Shown here in pieces: positions 6,938 through 11,066 of a stretch of 11,066 bases of DNA. The notes beneath the pieces were generated by a model. That model was not told the origin of the DNA, did no database searches, and saw only the letters and a program-made list of their open reading frames with translations. Both the position numbers and the translations under genes were made by a program. Source of the DNA: Victivallales bacterium (lineage in GTDB: Bacteria > Verrucomicrobiota > Lentisphaeria > Oligosphaerales > Oligosphaeraceae); assembly GCA_017963875.1 (NCBI GenBank), contig JAGCTA010000398.1, positions 1 through 11,066 on the forward strand, in the 5' to 3' direction. Numbering within the stretch: position 1 is the stretch's first letter; each line of letters opens with the position of its first letter.

Positions 6938-8662
6938 ATGAAATCCACATCATTCTTTACCACCTTTGCCGTCGTTTTGCTTGCGGCTTGCACCGTTTCT
7001 GCGCAGTACTTCCAGATTCCGCAGAAAAAACTCATCCACTTTGGCTGGAATACGCCTGGAAGGGTCGAGCATTACCAGCGCCCATTGAATGAACTGACGG
7101 AAAACGCGCCGTTCGACGGCGTCGGAATCTGGATCAGCGTGGACTTGCAACGCGACGGCAAGAAAATTACCTACAACTTCGGCAGCGCCAAAGGCGCTCC
7201 GCAGATGATCTACAAGGAGGACTTCAAGGAGTGGATTCCTGCGATCCGTCGCCTCCAGCAGACACGCCTGAAATACAATTTCATCCGTTCCAGCAGTTGC
7301 CTCATGCAGGCCGACTGGTTTGATGACGAGGCGTGGAAACGCTCGCTGAACAACTTCGGCATGCTCGCGTACCTCGCAAAGGAAAGCGGCTGCCAGGGCA
7401 TCAGCCTCGACATCGAGGCGTATGGTTTCTCGGGCAAGCCGCTGCTCTTCCGTCCCGAACTCGGCCATACGTTCGAGGAAACTGCGGCGCAGGTTCGCAA
7501 ACGCGCCGCCGAATGGATCACCGAACTCAACCGCCAGTTCCCCGACCTGACGCTCTTTACGTTCTTCTGGACCAGCCAGTGCGCAACCATAGAGCAGGCT
7601 CGCCACCCCGAGACGCAGAACGCAACCACGACGGGACTTCAGATCGCGTTCTTCAACGGCGTCTACGACGCCGCGCCTCCGACGATGAAAATCGTAGACG
7701 GTAACGAAAGCGCAGGCTACCATGCCGCGACGCTACGCGACTACGAGCGCATTTCTTCCAACTACCGTCGCTTCGGCCATGCGTGGATCGACCAGAAGAA
7801 CCAGGACAAGTTCCGCAAGATCACCCAACTCGGTTATTCGCTCTATATGGACAGTTATGTGCCACGGGCAAATCCTGGATCGTACAATCTCTTCACGAAA
7901 TCCGACAACCCGACAAAATTGCTTGAAATCAACATGAAACGCTGCCTTGACTTCTCCGACGAATACGTCTGGATGTGGGCGGAAAAAGGCACCTTCTGGC
8001 CGAAAATCACTGGAAGCAAGAACGTCCTCTTCTGGAACGAGCGCCTGCCGTATACGCAGGAGGCCATTGAATTCGCCCTAAACGGCAGCAAGGAAATCGA
8101 AAAATACCTTGACAAGCAGAACCTCCTCGTCAACGGTGATTTGGACAACGGTGACGCAGGAGAACCTGAAGGGCCGAATCAAGGCGCGTCAGGCGTGAAA
8201 GGTTGGCCAGTCTGGCAGGCGGCCGCCTCGGAAAAGGGCTTCGTCACGGCTGAAAACGGCATGGTCCGTTTCCGCGCCATCACTAGCGCGGCCATTTCGC
8301 AGCGCGCCAATGTCCAACTGAAGGGTGGCGACCGCTTCTATCTGACCGCTCGCTGCAAACTCGAAGGAAAGACAACGGTGCCAGGTCTTACCTATTTCTA
8401 CAGGGACAAGAACGGCGTCGGACTCTGGCATCTGACAGGCCGCGCGGGATTCCAGAAACCCGACAAGGATGGCTGGACGACGGCTTCCATTGATTTTACG
8501 GTTCCTGACGATCCCGACATCGCGACGATGACCGTGTGCCTCGGTGCGACTGGTGCTGGCAAGGGCACGCCTGACGACGACAAGGGTTGCCTCTTCGACG
8601 AAGCGGCGCTGTATCGTTTCTCGCTGCCATGGGACACGCTCCCCAAGCCAGTCGTCAAGTAG
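6938..8662 (+). CDS. Exported TIM-barrel-like protein with C-terminal carbohydrate-binding-like domain
   Basis: The protein is 574 aa and begins with a hydrophobic export signal. LAAC at residues 15-18 fits a lipobox, so it may be a lipoprotein; cleavage by signal peptidase I after VSA (residue 22) is the alternative. Residues ~30-390 resemble a TIM barrel: an early strand with IHFGWNTP, then GISLDIEAYGF with acidic residues D158 and E160 in a strand-end position typical of catalytic carboxylates, and YVWMWAEKGTFWP near residue 350. Residues ~395-562 form a beta-sandwich that starts NLLVNGDLDNGD, the usual opening of CBM4/9-like modules. I infer a glycan-active enzyme; family and substrate are not identified. 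GGAGA lies 11 bases upstream of the ATG. The oxidoreductase gene follows after 25 bases. Confidence 0.82.
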   Translation: MKSTSFFTTFAVVLLAACTVSAQYFQIPQKKLIHFGWNTPGRVEHYQRPLNELTENAPFDGVGIWISVDLQRDGKKITYNFGSAKGAPQMIYKEDFKEWIPAIRRLQQTRLKYNFIRSSSCLMQADWFDDEAWKRSLNNFGMLAYLAKESGCQGISLDIEAYGFSGKPLLFRPELGHTFEETAAQVRKRAAEWITELNRQFPDLTLFTFFWTSQCATIEQARHPETQNATTTGLQIAFFNGVYDAAPPTMKIVDGNESAGYHAATLRDYERISSNYRRFGHAWIDQKNQDKFRKITQLGYSLYMDSYVPRANPGSYNLFTKSDNPTKLLEINMKRCLDFSDEYVWMWAEKGTFWPKITGSKNVLFWNERLPYTQEAIEFALNGSKEIEKYLDKQNLLVNGDLDNGDAGEPEGPNQGASGVKGWPVWQAAASEKGFVTAENGMVRFRAITSAAISQRANVQLKGGDRFYLTARCKLEGKTTVPGLTYFYRDKNGVGLWHLTGRAGFQKPDKDGWTTASIDFTVPDDPDIATMTVCLGATGAGKGTPDDDKGCLFDEAALYRFSLPWDTLPKPVVK

Positions 8663-8687
8663 TTGATTCACCGAGGGGTTCTCGAAC

Positions 8688-9707
8688 ATGGCGACCTATC
8701 CCATCCGCATAGCGCAAATCGGCATCGGCCACAATCACGCCTCCGCCAAAATGGAGGCGCTGAAAAAACTGCCTGGAATGTTTGAAATCGTCGGTGTCGC
8801 CGAGGACGATGTTTCATGGCGCGAAGAGCGCGGAGGATTCTCTCAGTACAAGGACATCCCTTTCTTTGATTCCGAGGCCGAACTGCTTGCGGTGCCTGGC
8901 TTGGAGGCCGTCGCCGTAGAAAAGGACGGCTTCGGCATTGTCCCCGCCGCACAGTTGGCGGCGGAAAAGGGTCTCCATGTCCAGATGGACAAACCCGCGG
9001 GGGAATCGCTGCCAGCATTCAAGATGCTTCTTGACACGTGCAGGGCAAAGCATCTGGCTTTCCAGCAGGCATACGTCTATAGATATAACCCTGCACTGAA
9101 ATTCATGCTTAAGGCCGTTGCGGACGGCTGGCTTGGCGATATCTTCGAAATCCACGCTGTCATGAGCCGCTATGATGGCGACAACGATCGCTATCGCCGT
9201 TGGATGAGTCAGTTCAAGGGCGGTGCCATGTACATTTTCGGCGGTTATCTCATTGACCTTGTCATTTCAATGCTTGGACGACCAGACAAAGTCACGCCGT
9301 TTCTCAAACAGACTCGCGATGATGGTCTCATCGATAATGGTCTTGCCGTCCTTGAATACAAACATGCGACAGCGACTGTGCGCGTCTCCATAGAAGAAGT
9401 TGGCGGCATGAAGCATCGTCGGGTCATTGTCTGCGGAACGAAAGGCACGGTGGAACTTTGTCCAATCGAGGCTCCTGGAAATGAATACTATACAAGACCG
9501 CTTACGGTTCGTCTGACGTTAAAGGAAGCCTGTGGGCCGTATGAGCATGGTACCCACATTGTTGACTGTGGCCCATTGGGTGACCGCTATACAGGGCAAC
9601 TGGAGGAGTTCTACCGTATCATCAGAGATGGCATGGACAACCCCTATTTATACGAGCATGAATATATGCTTCATGAGGCATTGCTTCAAGCATGTGCTGC
9701 GGTGTAG
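8688..9707 (+). CDS. Gfo/Idh/MocA family oxidoreductase
   Basis: The protein is 339 aa, close to the usual family length. The N-terminal Rossmann fold starts IRIAQIGIGHNHA (NAD(P)-binding turn at ~12-17), and VQMDKPAG (99-105) is the family's EKP-type motif with candidate catalytic Lys102. The C-terminal alpha/beta domain follows from about residue 125. The family oxidises or reduces sugar and cyclitol hydroxyls in the cytoplasm, so it fits the last step of a glycan-use operon. No export signal is present. GAGGGG nine bases before the ATG is a good ribosome site, and only 25 bases separate it from the exported enzyme, so the two are probably co-transcribed. In the second conserved motif the usual His appears to be Tyr (GGYLID, 185-190). 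The substrate cannot be told. Confidence 0.92.
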   Translation: MATYPIRIAQIGIGHNHASAKMEALKKLPGMFEIVGVAEDDVSWREERGGFSQYKDIPFFDSEAELLAVPGLEAVAVEKDGFGIVPAAQLAAEKGLHVQMDKPAGESLPAFKMLLDTCRAKHLAFQQAYVYRYNPALKFMLKAVADGWLGDIFEIHAVMSRYDGDNDRYRRWMSQFKGGAMYIFGGYLIDLVISMLGRPDKVTPFLKQTRDDGLIDNGLAVLEYKHATATVRVSIEEVGGMKHRRVIVCGTKGTVELCPIEAPGNEYYTRPLTVRLTLKEACGPYEHGTHIVDCGPLGDRYTGQLEEFYRIIRDGMDNPYLYEHEYMLHEALLQACAAV

Positions 9708-9724
9708 GGCAACACAGTATTTCG

Positions 9725-10762
9725 TTAGTTTCCTTCCAGTTTATTTAGCACGCTCTTGATTTCGTCAATGAGGACATCATAACTCTCAGGGCGTTTATCT
9801 GGGTAAAGTTGCATCATGTGTTGAATCAGGGATGCACATTCATTTGAGCAAATCCCATTAAACGCCATTCTGGATGGAGGTGAATTCTTGACAGTGTCTT
9901 TATATATCTCAATGAAATTATTTCCAGAGAATGGGGTTTCCCTTTTAAGAAGGAAATACATAGTTACCCCCAAGGAGTAAATATCAGATCTGAAATCGAC
10001 GCTTTTTGCATTTCTGTACTGCTCTGGGCTCATGTATTTCGGTGTGCCTATTCCAGCGTTGCTTGCCGTGATATCCGCCGTTTCATGATTTGTTTGCTTT
10101 GCCATTCCAAAATCAAGAAGTTTGACCTCCATATTGTTGTTGATCATTATGTTCGATGGTTTTATATCTCGGTGGACAATTTTGCCAATGTCCCAGCAGA
10201 ATTTCAGTGCCTTTGCGATTTCCAATGCAATTTGGAGCGTTGCTCCCTCGTCTATATCATAGTGCTTGAATATATCATTGAGATTGACGCCATCGACATA
10301 TTCCATTACGATGTACGCTCCAGAATATGCCATCCAGTAATCTATGAACTTGACAATGACGGGTGGAGTCATCATTTTAAGAAGTCTGGCTTCGCGTTCA
10401 AATCTCTTCTGGCTTTCAGGTGTTGTCACATCCCGCAAAACTTTGAGTACATAGCGCGTTTTCAAATCATTAATTGGATGACAAAGATAAATGTCCCCGA
10501 ATCCGCCTGAACCAAGGGTTTTTAGAATGCGGTATTTTCCAACAATCTCCGTGCCTGGTTTGAGATCAATGCTTGAATCATAGACATATCCGCATGTTGG
10601 GCAGTAATATCTTCCTTGGGACTGGAATGATGCCTGCGTTGATGGCCTTAGATCAATTTTGCATAATGGACACTTGGGTATGTCCTTAGGAGCAGGTCTT
10701 GTGATATTTGCATGGGGGCGCTCCTGTTCCCCGTCATTCATGACCACAGTTCTGTCTGCCAT
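9725..10762 (-). CDS. Cytosolic Hanks-type serine/threonine protein kinase with N-terminal zinc ribbon
   Basis: I chose the ATG at 10762 (345 aa) because AGGAA lies eight bases upstream; the ATG at 10795 is in frame and would add 11 residues. Cys31, Cys34, Cys54 and Cys57 (CPLC and CPTC) form a probable zinc ribbon. The kinase domain (~75-335) has every key element: glycine loop GSGGFG (84-89), Lys107 in VLKVL, Glu124 in helix C, HRDIKPSN (197-204), DFG (217-219) and SPE (245-247). It should be an active kinase. No membrane segment or PASTA repeat follows; the protein ends soon after the C-lobe, so it is soluble. It is convergent with the oxidoreductase gene, 17 bases away, and visibly more A/T-rich than its neighbours. 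Its substrates are unknown. Confidence 0.93.
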   Translation of the reverse strand: MADRTVVMNDGEQERPHANITRPAPKDIPKCPLCKIDLRPSTQASFQSQGRYYCPTCGYVYDSSIDLKPGTEIVGKYRILKTLGSGGFGDIYLCHPINDLKTRYVLKVLRDVTTPESQKRFEREARLLKMMTPPVIVKFIDYWMAYSGAYIVMEYVDGVNLNDIFKHYDIDEGATLQIALEIAKALKFCWDIGKIVHRDIKPSNIMINNNMEVKLLDFGMAKQTNHETADITASNAGIGTPKYMSPEQYRNAKSVDFRSDIYSLGVTMYFLLKRETPFSGNNFIEIYKDTVKNSPPSRMAFNGICSNECASLIQHMMQLYPDKRPESYDVLIDEIKSVLNKLEGN

Positions 10763-10770
10763 CTCTGAAT

Positions 10771-10775
10771 TTCCT
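10771..10775 (-). promoter_or_regulatory. Shine-Dalgarno site that decides the kinase start
   Basis: AGGAA on the minus strand lies eight bases before the ATG at 10762. The alternative upstream ATG (10795) has only a weak purine stretch before it, so the shorter protein is preferred. Confidence 0.55.
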
Positions 10776-10829
10776 ATATCTTCTCGTCTTGCCATCAATC
10801 TTTGTAAACAACTTATACATAAACAAATT

Positions 10830-10857
10830 ACTATACAACGAGTTGGAAATTATTCAA
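10830..10857 (-). promoter_or_regulatory. Candidate sigma-70 promoter for the kinase gene
   Basis: On the minus strand TTGAAT (10857-10852) and TATAGT (10835-10830) are 16 bp apart in very AT-rich DNA. The predicted start near 10823 gives a leader of about 60 nt to the chosen ATG. In DNA this A/T-rich, chance matches are common. Confidence 0.4.
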
Positions 10858-10940
10858 TCCTGTTAAAAATGATTATTCCAAAGATAATTTAATTATAAAT
10901 GAAATGAACAGGGATAATAATTCTAGGGTCACTTGAAAAA

Positions 10941-11016
10941 GTAAATGCACATTTCTCGGAGTAAATGCACATTGAACCTAAAGAAGAGGCGCGTTTACTG
11001 TGACATGTGCATTTAC
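10941..11016. repeat. 12-bp motif, two direct copies and one inverted copy
   Basis: GTAAATGCACATT occurs at 10941-10953 and 10961-10973, exactly 20 bases apart. Its 12-bp inverse, ATGTGCATTTAC, lies at 11005-11016, and GTGCAT closes the window at 11061-11066. No gene is visible between the kinase promoter and the right edge. The layout fits either operators for a gene beyond the edge or the multiple terminal repeats seen in IS21-like insertion sequences. The window ends before this can be decided. Confidence 0.7.
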
Positions 11017-11066
11017 CATGTCCAAAACCTTTTGTCGGTCGCTTTTTTTAGGCCGATGCGGTGCAT

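Noticed and set aside
6950..7723. 257-codon open frame on the minus strand
   Set aside because: It is fully inside the exported enzyme gene, has a composition rich in Arg, Ala and Val as expected for an antisense frame in G/C-rich DNA, and shows no domain.
8189..8689. 166-codon open frame on the minus strand
   Set aside because: It is antisense to the C-terminal domain of the exported enzyme, with no start context or family similarity.

Overview
The window looks like a chromosomal segment of a Lentisphaerota-type bacterium, probably of the order Victivallales or a close relative. This is an inference from gene content. It carries three clustered short proteins with the [23 protein letters not shown] prepilin N-terminus and an H-X9-DG-like C-terminus, large secreted sugar-active-looking enzymes, a Gfo/Idh/MocA oxidoreductase and a cytosolic Hanks-type kinase. 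No rRNA, tRNA or CRISPR array was seen.

Layout. Bases 1-650 are the 3' end of a TMEM43-family membrane protein gene with an Ala/Pro/Gln repeat. Bases 651-920 are non-coding and highly structured: three 14-bp tandem repeats, then two degenerate copies of a unit of about 96 bp, each holding a simple hairpin and a two-tier hairpin. Bases 921-4202 (minus) encode a 1093-aa secreted multidomain protein with several beta-sandwich domains, a TIM-barrel-like core with an ADEP motif and a C-terminal jelly roll. A divergent, AT-rich promoter region follows. Bases 4451-6831 (plus) hold three prepilin-like genes in a row, the last two being recent duplicates, closed by a rho-independent terminator. Bases 6938-9707 (plus) hold a probable two-gene operon of an exported TIM-barrel-like protein with a C-terminal carbohydrate-binding-like domain and a Gfo/Idh/MocA oxidoreductase. 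Convergent to it, 17 bp away, is a serine/threonine kinase gene (minus) with an N-terminal zinc ribbon. The last 170 bases are non-coding and carry a 12-bp motif twice direct and once inverted, with part of another inverted copy at the very edge, resembling operators or IS21-like terminal repeats.

How it may work together (inference). The two exported enzymes and the oxidoreductase would form a small glycan-use locus: glycan attack outside the cytoplasm, then redox modification of the released sugar inside. The prepilin-like proteins lie between them and share a divergent promoter region with the large enzyme, which suggests that surface pseudopilin-like proteins and the enzymes are deployed together. 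The kinase is more A/T-rich and convergent, so it is probably a separate unit.
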